A stretch of DNA of 64,000 nt from assembly GCF_001598415.1 (NCBI RefSeq), contig NZ_BCYX01000001.1, forward strand, positions 372,001-436,000, in the 5' to 3' direction. The stretch is from Sphingomonas mali NBRC 15500 (lineage in GTDB: Bacteria; Pseudomonadota; Alphaproteobacteria; Sphingomonadales; Sphingomonadaceae). Made by a program: the position numbers and the translations under genes. The notes below the pieces were generated by a model, which worked only from the letters and a program-made list of their open reading frames with translations, did no database searches and was not told the DNA's origin. Of this stretch, positions 57,203 through 64,000 are shown one piece after another. How positions within the stretch are numbered: the first letter of the stretch is position 1; the number at the start of each line of letters is the position of its first letter.

Positions 57203-58150
57203 TTAGCGAATGACGGAGCACGCGATGGGCGGCTGGCCCGGCGTCGTCAAGGTCGCGGCATCGCCTTTGCCGCGCAGTTCGTACGGGCCCTTCCTGTACC
57301 AGATGCCCGAGGCCGGCTTCTGCCCGTCGAGCGTCGCCAGCGTCCGGCCGTTACGCGTGATCGCGGCGGTGTCGCGCTGATTGTCGAACCGCACCGCGAA
57401 TTTGCTCCCGTCCATGCAGCGATAGCGTGCGCTGACCACCGGCGGCGTGCCGCTCGTATCGGCGGCACCGGTTCCGCCACCCGCTTCCGGCTTCGCACCA
57501 CCCCTGCCCGGCGCGGGCTTCAGGTCGACCGAATAGATATGCCATTTGCGCTGCTCGGCCGTCGCGCCATCGACGACGGCGCGGCGCAGGACGATCGTGC
57601 CGGTCTGATAGTCGGGCCGGCCGTCCTTGAGCCGGGCATAGACCTGCACGGGAACCGAGACGTAGCGGCTTCCCGCCGCGCCCTCTATCTCGCCCGGGCC
57701 GCCGATATTGGCGTGATATTCCTTGTATTTGGCAAAGCTCGCCGCAAACGCCGCCGGGCTCAATTTGCTGTCGGCGCCATCATTGCCCCACAAGGCGCGG
57801 GCGGCCGCATATTTGCCGCCCTCGATGCTGGCGAAATAGATCTGGGCGACGTTCGCGGCGCCCTGCGCGCTGTCGGGAGTGAACTTGCCTTCGGACACCG
57901 GAGTCTTGTCGTCGGGCAGTCCGCCCGGCTGGCCGGGTTCGGCGGGTGCCAGCGGCGGTTCGTCACCGGTCGCCGGCGCCACCGCGCCGTTGGTCGCGAC
58001 CTCCGACACATTGTCGGTCGCATTATAGGTGTTGATGTCGCCCCGCGCGCGTTCGGCGGCGTCATTGATATCGACTTCGCTATTGCCGGTCGTGGCCGGC
58101 TGCGAACAGGCGGCAAGGCACAGGAACGGAACAAGCAGGACGGCGCGCAC
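57203..58150 (-). CDS. Lipoprotein with C-terminal MliC (lysozyme inhibitor) domain
   Basis: A 315-residue lipoprotein: lipobox CLAA-C (Cys about 15), an Asn/Pro-rich spacer, a central domain (about 95-215, YFASIEGGKYAAARALWG..., NTF2-like in pattern), a Gly-rich linker, and a C-terminal domain of about 75 residues matching MliC: YRCMDGSKFAVRFDNQRDTA, SGIWYRKGPYELRGKG, and a final Cys. MliC proteins block host or predator c-type lysozyme. The critical S-G-x-x-Y loop is present. GTG at 58150 has GGGGG 7-8 bases upstream. The domain fusion is uncommon. Confidence 0.75.
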   Translation of the reverse strand: MRAVLLVPFLCLAACSQPATTGNSEVDINDAAERARGDINTYNATDNVSEVATNGAVAPATGDEPPLAPAEPGQPGGLPDDKTPVSEGKFTPDSAQGAANVAQIYFASIEGGKYAAARALWGNDGADSKLSPAAFAASFAKYKEYHANIGGPGEIEGAAGSRYVSVPVQVYARLKDGRPDYQTGTIVLRRAVVDGATAEQRKWHIYSVDLKPAPGRGGAKPEAGGGTGAADTSGTPPVVSARYRCMDGSKFAVRFDNQRDTAAITRNGRTLATLDGQKPASGIWYRKGPYELRGKGDAATLTTPGQPPIACSVIR

Positions 58151-58217
58151 GATGGAACCCCCGGGGCAATGCGGTAAGAGGGGGTGTGAACGTTCCAACG
58201 CCCGCGTCGTTCCCCGG

Positions 58218-58652
58218 TCAGAAGACCTGCTTGAACTGGTCGTTGCCGACGAACCCCAGCCGCGTGACGCCGGCGCGCTTCACCGTTGCCAGCACGCGAT
58301 CGAACGTCTCGTAGCGCGCGGCGGCGTCGGCACGGATGGTGAGCGTCGCGTCCTTGTCCGCCATCGTCGCGACCAGTTGATCGGGCAGCGCGCTCTCCGC
58401 GATGGCGGCGCCGTCGAGGCTGAGCGCGCCCGACGCCGCGATCTCGAGCCGGTGCATCTTCTGGTCGGGCACTGTCCGTGGTGCGCCGTTGGGCAAGTCG
58501 ACTGCCACCGTGTGCGTGGCGACCGGCAGCGTGAGGATCATCATGATCAGGAGTACCAACAACACGTCGATCAACGGCGTGATATTCATCTCGGCGATCG
58601 GTTGGGAATGGGCGGTACGGCTGGCCACGAGCGATCTCCCGTTCTGATACAT
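58218..58652 (-). CDS. ExbD/TolR-family protein without ExbB neighbour
   Basis: A 144-residue protein with one N-terminal membrane helix (INITPLIDVLLVLLIMMIL; the functional Asp in the PLIDVLLVLL helix is present) and a periplasmic domain of about 90 residues. ExbD works with ExbB and TonB to energise outer-membrane uptake; no exbB or tonB gene is in the window, so it must use partners encoded elsewhere or have a special role. Upstream lies a TGATA-ACG-TATCA palindrome overlapping the start. Confidence 0.88.
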   Translation of the reverse strand: MYQNGRSLVASRTAHSQPIAEMNITPLIDVLLVLLIMMILTLPVATHTVAVDLPNGAPRTVPDQKMHRLEIAASGALSLDGAAIAESALPDQLVATMADKDATLTIRADAAARYETFDRVLATVKRAGVTRLGFVGNDQFKQVF

Positions 58653-58664
58653 GATAACGTATCA
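58652..58664. promoter_or_regulatory. Palindrome TGATA-ACG-TATCA at exbD-like start
   Basis: A 13-base palindrome overlapping the first base of the ExbD start codon. GATAACG-type palindromes are LacI-family or related operator cores in alphaproteobacteria. A similar half (TGATAACGCACTA) precedes the lipoprotein gene at 61828. Confidence 0.3.
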
Positions 58665-58724
58665 TATCACGAGAGGATGGCAAGCCTCCGCAGGGCTGGG
58701 GGTGGACATTCAACATCGCCAATT

Positions 58725-58832
58725 CGTCATGCCGGGCTTGTCCCGGCATCCACCGGGCACCGAGCCCAACCCTTTGAGCCTCTTGTCCCGCGCCTGCGGC
58801 CTGGTGGACCCCGGCACAAGGCCGGGGCGACG
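58725..58832. repeat. CGTCA-type palindromic repeat pair, copy 2
   Basis: Left arm CGTCATGCCGGGCTTGTCCC... (58725-58754) and inverted right arm GGTGGACCCCGGCACAAGGC... (58803-58832), each itself a GC-rich palindrome, separated by 48 bases. The 270-base gap 58653-58925 holds only this repeat and the upstream palindrome. Confidence 0.75.
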
Positions 58833-58925
58833 TTGGGAATTAGACGAAAGTCAGGGAAAATAAGCGATGTTCACCTTTGGTCATCGTCATCTGAACGCTC
58901 GCATCGCCTAACCTCGCCGGCCCGC

Positions 58926-59519
58926 TCAGCAATTCTCGTATTTCCAGTTGAGCTTCTTGCCCGCGCGCAGCTGTTCGATCGTCTGGGCGACGCGCTTGGC
59001 CCGCGTTTCGTCGCGCTTGGCATCGGCCACCCATTCGCGATATTCGCGGCGGCAACTCGGTGGGAAAGCGTTCCAGGTCGCCATCGCCTGCGCGTCCGCC
59101 GCCAGCGCGTCGGCGAGCGCTGGCGGGACTTCGGCTTCGGGCTTGCTGGCGCGGGCTGGCCGCTTGGGCTTTTCGCCGGCATCGATCTTGGCCAGCGCCT
59201 GATCGAGCCGGTCGAGCAATAACGTGTCGGGCGGCAGGGTCGCGACGTCGGTCAGGCGGCCATATTGGCCCATCGCATCGCCTTCCTTGCCGGTGGCCAG
59301 GCCCAGCCGATCCCAGAAACCGAACGCGGCATGTTCCTTGAACGCCGCCATATTGGCGAGCAACTCGCCCTTATAGGTGAAGAACGGCATGCTCCATTTG
59401 ATCGTTTCCTCGACCGCCGGCGCATGGCCGTGGATGAGGTCACGCAAATGGGTGAGGATCGGTTTCGCGAAGTCGTTCTTGCTCGCGATATAAGCGTCGA
59501 CGCGCGGATCCCTGGACAT
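58926..59519 (-). CDS. YdeI/OmpD-associated family protein (DUF1801 plus YdeI tail)
   Basis: A 197-residue soluble protein. The N-terminal half is a DUF1801 domain (VEETIKWSMPFFTYKGELLANMAAFKEHAAFGFW), and the C-terminal part is the Bacteriocin-protection/YdeI region (WNAFPPSCRREYREWVADAKRDETRAKRVAQTIEQLRAGKKLNWKY), joined by a Lys/Pro linker. The function of the family is unknown; YdeI in some bacteria influences resistance to cationic peptides. GGAG lies upstream of the ATG at 59519. Confidence 0.85.
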   Translation of the reverse strand: MSRDPRVDAYIASKNDFAKPILTHLRDLIHGHAPAVEETIKWSMPFFTYKGELLANMAAFKEHAAFGFWDRLGLATGKEGDAMGQYGRLTDVATLPPDTLLLDRLDQALAKIDAGEKPKRPARASKPEAEVPPALADALAADAQAMATWNAFPPSCRREYREWVADAKRDETRAKRVAQTIEQLRAGKKLNWKYENC

Positions 59520-59532
59520 CGGTTCTCCTTTC

Positions 59533-59555
59533 GGTTTCCGGTCGGGCCGGAAACC
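59533..59555. terminator. Hairpin between acidic-protein gene and YdeI gene
   Basis: GGTTTCCGG and CCGGAAACC (9-bp perfect arms, 5-base loop) followed upstream by a second small stem CCGTC/GACGG (59561-59577). It sits after the acidic-protein stop on the minus strand and may end that transcript, though no T-run is seen. Confidence 0.4.
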
Positions 59556-59597
59556 TAGGGCCGTCGTTAGCCGACGGTCAACGCCGACGTCATGGCG

Positions 59598-59930
59598 TCA
59601 GGAATTGAGCGCCTCGTCATCGGCGTCGGACAAGTCGTCGTCATCGTCGGAATCGCCGTCGTCGAACTTGTCCTGGACCTCGTCCTCGTCGATATCCTCG
59701 TCCGACAGGTCGGCATCCTCGTCCTCTTCGCCGACATCGTCGGCGGACATCTCGACATCGTCATTCTCGGGCTCGTCGCCCAGATCGGGATCGAGATCGG
59801 TCAGGATCGTGCCGTCAGTCGGCCCGTCACGCGTCGCTTCCAATATTTCGGCGCGCTGGCTTTCATCATAGCCTTCCTCGTCATAACCGTCGTCGCCCGA
59901 CCCTTGGCCCGGTACCTGATATCCGCCCAT
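59598..59930 (-). CDS. Highly acidic low-complexity protein
   Basis: A 110-residue protein made mostly of Asp and Glu in its second half (DVGEEDEDADLSDEDIDEDE, DDGDSDDDDDLSD) after a Gly/Tyr-rich start (GGYQVPGQGSGDDGYDEEGYDE). It has no hydrophobic core and is probably disordered. GGAGACGG just before ATG 59930 favours this start over 59942. Such acidic proteins can act as histone-like decoys or cation buffers; no assignment is possible. The coding is real by start site, stop and third-position GC bias. Confidence 0.6.
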   Translation of the reverse strand: MGGYQVPGQGSGDDGYDEEGYDESQRAEILEATRDGPTDGTILTDLDPDLGDEPENDDVEMSADDVGEEDEDADLSDEDIDEDEVQDKFDDGDSDDDDDLSDADDEALNS

Positions 59931-60009
59931 TTCCGTCTCCATGACATTAGGGTGCAGACCCTTAGGAAGCGAACGGCGGCGCGGCCTTTGGGTTCCGCCA
60001 GACGCTATA

Positions 60010-61239
60010 CTAAGCGGGGCGGAATAGGCGACCGCGCTCGACGATCGCCGCCAGCACCAATGCTACCACTCCGGCGGTGAGGAAGCCAAGATGCAGCGGC
60101 GTGGTGGTGCCGTCGAACGCCATGCCGATCAGGCCGCCGATCGCGGCACCGCCGGTGGTGACGACGAAGCCCTGGAGGCTCGAGGCCGTCCCGGCGATCT
60201 CGCCCATGTTCATCATCGCCATCGCCGAGCAGTTCGACGCGGCGAGCCCGAAACACGCCATCGTCACGGCCTGGAGCGCGACGAAGGTCCACAGATTCTC
60301 GAGCCCGAGATAGCTGATCACCAGGCTGGCCGACGCCGCCACGATCAGCACGACCATCGCGCCATGCGAGATGCGCCGCATACCGAGCCACATGACGATC
60401 CGCGAATTGAGCAGATTGCCGCACGCCATCGTCACCGCGCAGGCGGCGAAGATCAGCCCCAGCCGTTCGGGCTGATGGAACACTTTCTCGACGATCGGCT
60501 GGATGCTGGTGATATAGCCGAACAGCGCGCCCTGCAGCCCGATCACCGCCGCGGCATAGCCCACCGACAAGCGATCCTGCAGCGTGCGCTTCCAATTGCC
60601 CAGGAGCAGCTTCGCCTCCAGCGGCACGCGCCGCTCCGGCGGCAATGTCTCGGGCATGCGCGCCACGAACCACAGGACCGTCACCGCGCTGACCACCGCG
60701 ATCATGTTGAAGATCAGCCGCCACGATCCCATCAACAGGATGAACTGGCCGATGCTCGGCGCGATGATCGGAAAGATCATGAACGTCATCACCGCCAGGC
60801 TGCTCACGCGCGCCATCGCCCGGCCCGAATAGCAATCGCGGATCAGCGCGATCGTCACGACGCGCGTCGCGGCGATCGCCACCCCCGCGCATACGCGCGA
60901 AATCAACAGCAGGTCGAAGCTCTTCGCGGCCGCGCAGACCAGGTTCATCAGGATGTAGAGCACCATCGACCCGACCAGCACCGGCCGCCGGCCATAACGG
61001 TCGGCCAGCGGGCCGTGGATCAGCTGCGCCGCGCCGAACCCACCCGAGAACATCACGATCACCAGCGGCAAATCGCGTGCCGCGGTATTCAGATCTCGGC
61101 CGATCTCCGGCAGCGCCGGCAGCATGGTGTCGATGCCGAGCGCGCCCAACGCCATCAGCACGGCGATCAGCGCGACGAACTCCACGAAATGGATCGGCGA
61201 CGAGGATTCGGCGCGAGAGGGATCCACAGGTTGCGGCAT
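60010..61239 (-). CDS. Bcr/CflA-family MFS drug exporter
   Basis: A 409-residue, 12-helix major facilitator protein of the DHA1 Bcr/CflA group. Signatures: GIDTMLPALPEIGRDL in helix 1, GPLADRYGRRPVLVGSM in loop 2-3, and RVCAGVAIAATRVVTIALIRDCYSG in helix 4-loop. It probably exports hydrophobic compounds such as bicyclomycin, chloramphenicol or natural metabolites with proton exchange; the real substrate is unknown. ATG at 61239 is preferred over 61269. Divergent from DUF3597; the acidic-protein gene follows 79 bases later. Confidence 0.9.
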   Translation of the reverse strand: MPQPVDPSRAESSSPIHFVEFVALIAVLMALGALGIDTMLPALPEIGRDLNTAARDLPLVIVMFSGGFGAAQLIHGPLADRYGRRPVLVGSMVLYILMNLVCAAAKSFDLLLISRVCAGVAIAATRVVTIALIRDCYSGRAMARVSSLAVMTFMIFPIIAPSIGQFILLMGSWRLIFNMIAVVSAVTVLWFVARMPETLPPERRVPLEAKLLLGNWKRTLQDRLSVGYAAAVIGLQGALFGYITSIQPIVEKVFHQPERLGLIFAACAVTMACGNLLNSRIVMWLGMRRISHGAMVVLIVAASASLVISYLGLENLWTFVALQAVTMACFGLAASNCSAMAMMNMGEIAGTASSLQGFVVTTGGAAIGGLIGMAFDGTTTPLHLGFLTAGVVALVLAAIVERGRLFRPA

Positions 61240-61400
61240 CCCGCCCCCATGCCCCAGCCGCGCGCACAAATCAGCCCCGAAAAAATTTTGTCACGCAACC
61301 GGAATAGGCTGCCGCCGCCGGACCGATCGCGGCCATTGCCGGTCGCGAGTGCAGGTCCTAAGCCACTGTCCTTCGGGGGTGGAAACGTGAGGAGAATCGC

Positions 61401-61757
61401 ATGAGCATCTTCGGAACGATCAAGGACGCCATTTTCGGCTCCGCCACGCCGGCGCCCGCGCCGGCCCCTGCTCCCGCCGAGGCAGCGGCCCCGCCGCCTC
61501 CCCCTCCTCCCCCGCCGGCGACGTTGAGCGAGGACCAGATTTATGCGGTGCTCGAAAAGCACGCCGAAGCGCGTGGCGAGCCGCTCAACTACAAGGAATC
61601 GATCGTCGACCTGATGAAGGCGATCGGCCAGGATTCGAGTCTGGACGCACGCAAGCAGCTCGCGACCGAGCTCGGCTATACCGGTGATCAGAGCGACACC
61701 GCGACGATGAACATCTGGCTCCATCAGAAGACGATGGACAAATTGATGAACGGCTGA
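61401..61757 (+). CDS. DUF3597 protein
   Basis: A 118-residue protein: MSIFGTIKDAIFG start, an Ala/Pro-rich linker (PAPAPAPAPAEAAAPPPPPPP, about 17-39), and the DUF3597 helical domain (about 42-118) with YAVLEKHAEARGEPLNYKESIVDLMKAIGQDSSLDARKQLA and a C-terminal MDKLMNG. DUF3597 is LysM-neighbour in some enterobacterial proteins; a solution structure exists for the family, but the role is unknown. AGGAG lies 8 bases before ATG. Confidence 0.85.
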   Translation: MSIFGTIKDAIFGSATPAPAPAPAPAEAAAPPPPPPPPPATLSEDQIYAVLEKHAEARGEPLNYKESIVDLMKAIGQDSSLDARKQLATELGYTGDQSDTATMNIWLHQKTMDKLMNG

Positions 61758-61827
61758 CGCGCCGATCCTTCTTGCCGTGGCGGGCGCCTAGGTGTATTAT
61801 TCTGATAACGCACTATGGGAGCCCGCC

Positions 61828-62331
61828 ATGCATCGTTTGATACCTCTTGCCGCCGCCGCGCTGGCGCTCGCCGCCTGTGGCGAGCATGACGGCAACAGCA
61901 CCTCGATCAGCTTCAGCGGCAACAGCTCGGGCGGCGCCGTGTCCGGCGGGATCGACAGTTCGGGGAATCTGAAGATCAACGCCAACGGCTTCAAGGCCGA
62001 TCTGAAGCTGCCCAAATTCTCGGTCGACGCGAACAATTTCGAGATGAACGGGGTGCACCTCTACCCCGGCTCGACGATCAGCTCGATCAACGTCAATGGC
62101 GGTCAAGATGAGGACAAGGATCCCGGCAAGGTCCGCGTCGCCTTCACCAGCCCGGCCAATGCCGCGACCGTGCGCGACTGGCTCAAGGAGCGGCTGGGCA
62201 AGGCAGGCTTCGCCCTGTCGGCCGACGGCGCTGGCCTGACCGGCAAGACCGACGACGGCAAGCCGTTCGCGCTCAAGCTGAGCGACCAGGGCGCGAACAA
62301 GTCGAGCGGCACGATCGACATGGGTGGGTGA
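61828..62331 (+). CDS. Small lipoprotein
   Basis: A 167-residue lipoprotein with lipobox LALAA-C (Cys about 16) and a Ser/Gly-rich spacer. The middle part has strands that look like an adhesin-type beta sheet (LKINANGFKADLKLPKFSVDANNFEMNGVHLYPGSTISSINVNGG), and the C-terminal part (FTSPANAATVRDWLKERLGKAGFALSADGAGLTGKTDDGKPFALKLSD) resembles a BON-like or SPOR-like alpha/beta unit. I do not recognise the family. GGGAG lies 7 bases before ATG at 61828; an in-frame start at 61792 lies in the promoter. Confidence 0.7.
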   Translation: MHRLIPLAAAALALAACGEHDGNSTSISFSGNSSGGAVSGGIDSSGNLKINANGFKADLKLPKFSVDANNFEMNGVHLYPGSTISSINVNGGQDEDKDPGKVRVAFTSPANAATVRDWLKERLGKAGFALSADGAGLTGKTDDGKPFALKLSDQGANKSSGTIDMGG

Positions 62332-62342
62332 CGCCGAAATAC

Positions 62343-62425
62343 CCGTCACCCCAGCGCAAGCTGGGGTCTCAAGAGGCTTAAGGGACGCTCGTGGCACGAG
62401 ACCCCAGCTTGCGCTGGGGTGACGG
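62343..62425. repeat. GTCACCCCAGC-type palindromic repeat pair, copy 3
   Basis: Perfect 28-base inverted arms (62343-62370 and 62398-62425; CCGTCACCCCAGCGCAAGCT...) with a 27-base spacer. Each arm contains its own CCCCAGC-GCAA-GCTGGGG hairpin. The arms are identical, so this copy is younger than those at 56741 and 58725, which have mismatches. Confidence 0.85.
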
Positions 62426-62477
62426 ATGAATGGCGAGGGTCTATCATCCCCCTTTCGAGAATTCCGGACGATAGAAA

Positions 62478-63431
62478 ATGCTAGACACTCCTTCCGCCCA
62501 GGTCCCGACTCTCAGCCTCGCCGACGAAGCGCGCGACCCCGCCGCCTTTGCCGCGGCGTTCGGCGGATCGTTCGAACGCTTCGGTTTCGCGATCGTCGCC
62601 GACCACGGCGTCCCGCTGCCGCTGATCCAGCGCGCCTGGCGCCTGACTGAGGAGTTCTTCGCGCTGCCGGTCGAGGAGAAGCATTCCTATTACGACAAGG
62701 CCTGGGGCGGCCAGCGCGGCTACACCCCCTTCAAGACCGAGATCGCCAAGGACGCCAAGCATGTCGACCTGAAGGAATTCTGGCATGTCGGACGCGACCT
62801 GCCCGAGGGGCACCCGGCCGCCGCGACGATGATGCCCAATGTCTGGCCGTCGCGTCCGGGCGATTTCCAGGAAGCGCTGACCGATTTGTGGAACGCCTTC
62901 GACCGCGCCGGCCTCCGCCTGCTCTCGGCGATCGCGCGGCATTTGAAGCTGGCGCCCGATTATTTCGAGACGGTGGTCGATCACGGCAATTCGATCCTGC
63001 GGCTGCTCCATTATCCGCCGATCCCGGCAGATGCAGAGGGTGTGCGTGCCGGCGCGCATGAGGACATCAACCTGATCACCCTGCTGCTCGGCGCCGAGGA
63101 AGCCGGGCTGGAACTGCTCGACCGCGATGGCGAGTGGCTGGCGATCCGCCCGCCCGAAGGCGCGATGGTGGTCAATGTCGGCGACATGTTGCAGCGGCTG
63201 ACCAACAACGTCCTGCCGTCGACCACGCACCGGGTGGTCAATCCGCCGCCCGAACGCCGCGGCTTCTCGCGTTATTCGATGCCGTTCTTCCTGCATCCCA
63301 ATCCGGAATTCCTGATCGAGACGCTGCCGAGCTGCATCAGCGCGGACAACCCGAACCACTATCCGACGCCGATCACCGCGCACGATTATCTACACGAACG
63401 GCTGGTCGAAATTGGCCTCGTGAAAGCCTGA
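62478..63431 (+). CDS. 2-oxoglutarate/Fe(II) oxygenase, isopenicillin N synthase-like
   Basis: A 317-residue oxygenase of the IPNS/2OG-Fe(II) family. DIOX_N part (1-120; GFAIVADHGVP, EEFFALPVEEKHSYY), then the jelly roll with iron ligands H194-x-D196 (GAHEDINL) and H251 (STTHRVV), and the cosubstrate motif R-x-S in RGFSRYSMPFF. GQRGYTPF is a common family block. It probably hydroxylates or desaturates a small metabolite; there is no beta-lactam cluster here, so isopenicillin synthesis is not implied. Confidence 0.9.
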   Translation: MLDTPSAQVPTLSLADEARDPAAFAAAFGGSFERFGFAIVADHGVPLPLIQRAWRLTEEFFALPVEEKHSYYDKAWGGQRGYTPFKTEIAKDAKHVDLKEFWHVGRDLPEGHPAAATMMPNVWPSRPGDFQEALTDLWNAFDRAGLRLLSAIARHLKLAPDYFETVVDHGNSILRLLHYPPIPADAEGVRAGAHEDINLITLLLGAEEAGLELLDRDGEWLAIRPPEGAMVVNVGDMLQRLTNNVLPSTTHRVVNPPPERRGFSRYSMPFFLHPNPEFLIETLPSCISADNPNHYPTPITAHDYLHERLVEIGLVKA

Positions 63432-63476
63432 TCGTTTCGTGCTAAGATTCATTCTGAGGCAGCAAGGAAAAGCATC

Positions 63477-63896
63477 GTGTATCGCGAAATCCTGATTGTC
63501 GGCGCGCTTGTCGCCACACTGACCGCCATTCCAATGGCTCATGCTCAATGGGTACAGCGCAACCAATCACGCTTCCAGCCACCCTATACCAGCTATACCG
63601 GCCAAGGTGCGTTTCAGAGCGGCGCTGAGACGAGCCCTCGTTACATGCCCCCGCCCAATGAGCAGCAAGTCGCAGAGATGGTCCGATGGAATGCGGTTGG
63701 CCAGTGCGTCAGCGGACAGGATCGCGAAGCGAGCTTGGCTTGGGTCGGCGGACGCCGCGAGGCCAAGCTCGCCCGCGTTCGCCTCGAGCCGGTGTTCGCT
63801 CGCTGCCTGGCGGGTAGCGGCATCACCGATCCGAACGACAAGGCGCTTCGTCGCGCGGCACTTGCCGACGCGCTGGGCGTCAAACTAGCGCAATAA
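63477..63896 (+). CDS. Secreted hypothetical protein
   Basis: A 139-residue protein with a signal peptide (REILIVGALVATLTAIPMAHAQ, cut after about residue 23) and a mature part with two Cys (GQCVSGQD and ARCLAGSG) that could form a disulphide. GTG at 63477 has AAGGAAA upstream. I do not recognise the family. It begins 45 bases after the oxygenase gene and reads in the same direction. Confidence 0.65.
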   Translation: MYREILIVGALVATLTAIPMAHAQWVQRNQSRFQPPYTSYTGQGAFQSGAETSPRYMPPPNEQQVAEMVRWNAVGQCVSGQDREASLAWVGGRREAKLARVRLEPVFARCLAGSGITDPNDKALRRAALADALGVKLAQ

Positions 63897-63920
63897 TTTC
63901 AGATGAGGGGCGTGGGGGCG

Positions 63921-64000
63921 ATGCATCGTTTTATCGTGGCAGCGAGTCTGCTGGCCAGCGCGGCGTGGCTGGTACCGGAGGCGATGGCACGACCGGCGGC
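63921..64000 (+). CDS. Partial exported protein, cut by the window end
   Basis: ATG at 63921 (or 63903) begins MHRFIVAASLLASAAWLVPE, a signal peptide with a basic start and hydrophobic core, open to the end of the window at least 26 codons long. GGGGG lies a few bases upstream. Spacing after the previous gene (24 bases) suggests the same operon. Nothing further can be said about the product. Confidence 0.55.
   Translation, partial: MHRFIVAASLLASAAWLVPEAMARPA

Noticed and set aside
62478..63431. Beta-lactam biosynthesis (isopenicillin N synthase)
   Set aside because: Family-level similarity only; no ACV synthetase or related genes are present.

Overview
The window is high-GC, gene-dense bacterial chromosome with short intergenic gaps, many 4-base ATGA gene overlaps and long antisense shadow ORFs. 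Gene content (DUF3617, DUF2171, DUF3597 and DUF1993 proteins, class Ia ribonucleotide reductase, class I fumarase, PRC-barrel and BON proteins) and the palindromic repeat families point to an alphaproteobacterium of the Sphingomonadaceae, probably Sphingomonas or a close relative. This placement is inferred from protein families, not from a marker-gene tree. Core genes (uvrB, nrdA, nrdB, fumarase) argue for the chromosome rather than a plasmid. I saw no rRNA, tRNA or CRISPR array.

Layout. 1-12300 is a stress/energy island: a universal stress protein coupled to an MgtA-type P-type ATPase, a three-BON protein, a Nudix hydrolase, a phosphotransferase/P-loop kinase fusion, an operon of PEP synthase, PfkB sugar kinase and a 54-residue membrane microprotein, and a divergent set with a 46-residue protein, an NQO-type flavoprotein and a flippase-like membrane protein. 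This gene set closely mirrors the mycobacterial DosR dormancy regulon. 12400-26500 is mixed: an orphan ParB, a FemAB-like acyltransferase, an amidase, a Baeyer-Villiger monooxygenase, a short minus-strand transcription unit with an 18-codon ORF, small stress proteins, uvrB, a DUF3617 lipoprotein, an NAPE-PLD-like metallo-hydrolase and an XRE regulator with a membrane partner. 26500-33200 is mostly one minus-strand run: a soluble chemoreceptor with a C-terminal sensor, then fumarase, two related membrane proteins, a DMT exporter, TrmO and an MFS transporter. 33250-40100 holds a haloacid dehalogenase, a four-gene detoxification-type operon (YciI, RibD-like reductase, GST, DUF1993) facing an HxlR repressor with two visible operators, a serine hydrolase, and an aldo/keto reductase facing its LysR regulator.

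40100-46600 is signalling: a TM-PAS-GGDEF-EAL-PilZ protein, an OmpR-type two-component system with a divergent secreted OB-fold protein, and a phytanoyl-CoA dioxygenase homologue. 46900-51900 carries nrdA and nrdB, separated by about 1.9 kb holding a DUF559 endonuclease gene framed by two inverted palindromic repeats, two tandem DUF2171 genes, and three overlapping small membrane-protein genes leading into nrdB. 51876-53200 is an accessory patch (AT-richer DUF4145 gene, DUF6968-like gene, IS5 remnant, two related boundary repeats). 53200-64000 is a series of small genes (YjhX, NTF2-like, CHRD, cytochrome c', MliC-domain lipoprotein, lone ExbD, Bcr/CflA exporter, DUF3597, 2OG oxygenase) with at least three further palindromic repeat pairs between them.

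The most unusual structures are (i) four copies of a two-hairpin repeat whose second stem covaries, with one inverted pair enclosing a DUF559 nuclease gene and supplying its ribosome-binding site and start codon; (ii) a 64-bp three-way-junction element sitting inside another copy; (iii) the minus-strand micro-ORF whose leader matches the 16S anti-Shine-Dalgarno over about 14 bases and which ends in a 15-bp terminator; and (iv) the DosR-like island with a shared promoter motif.
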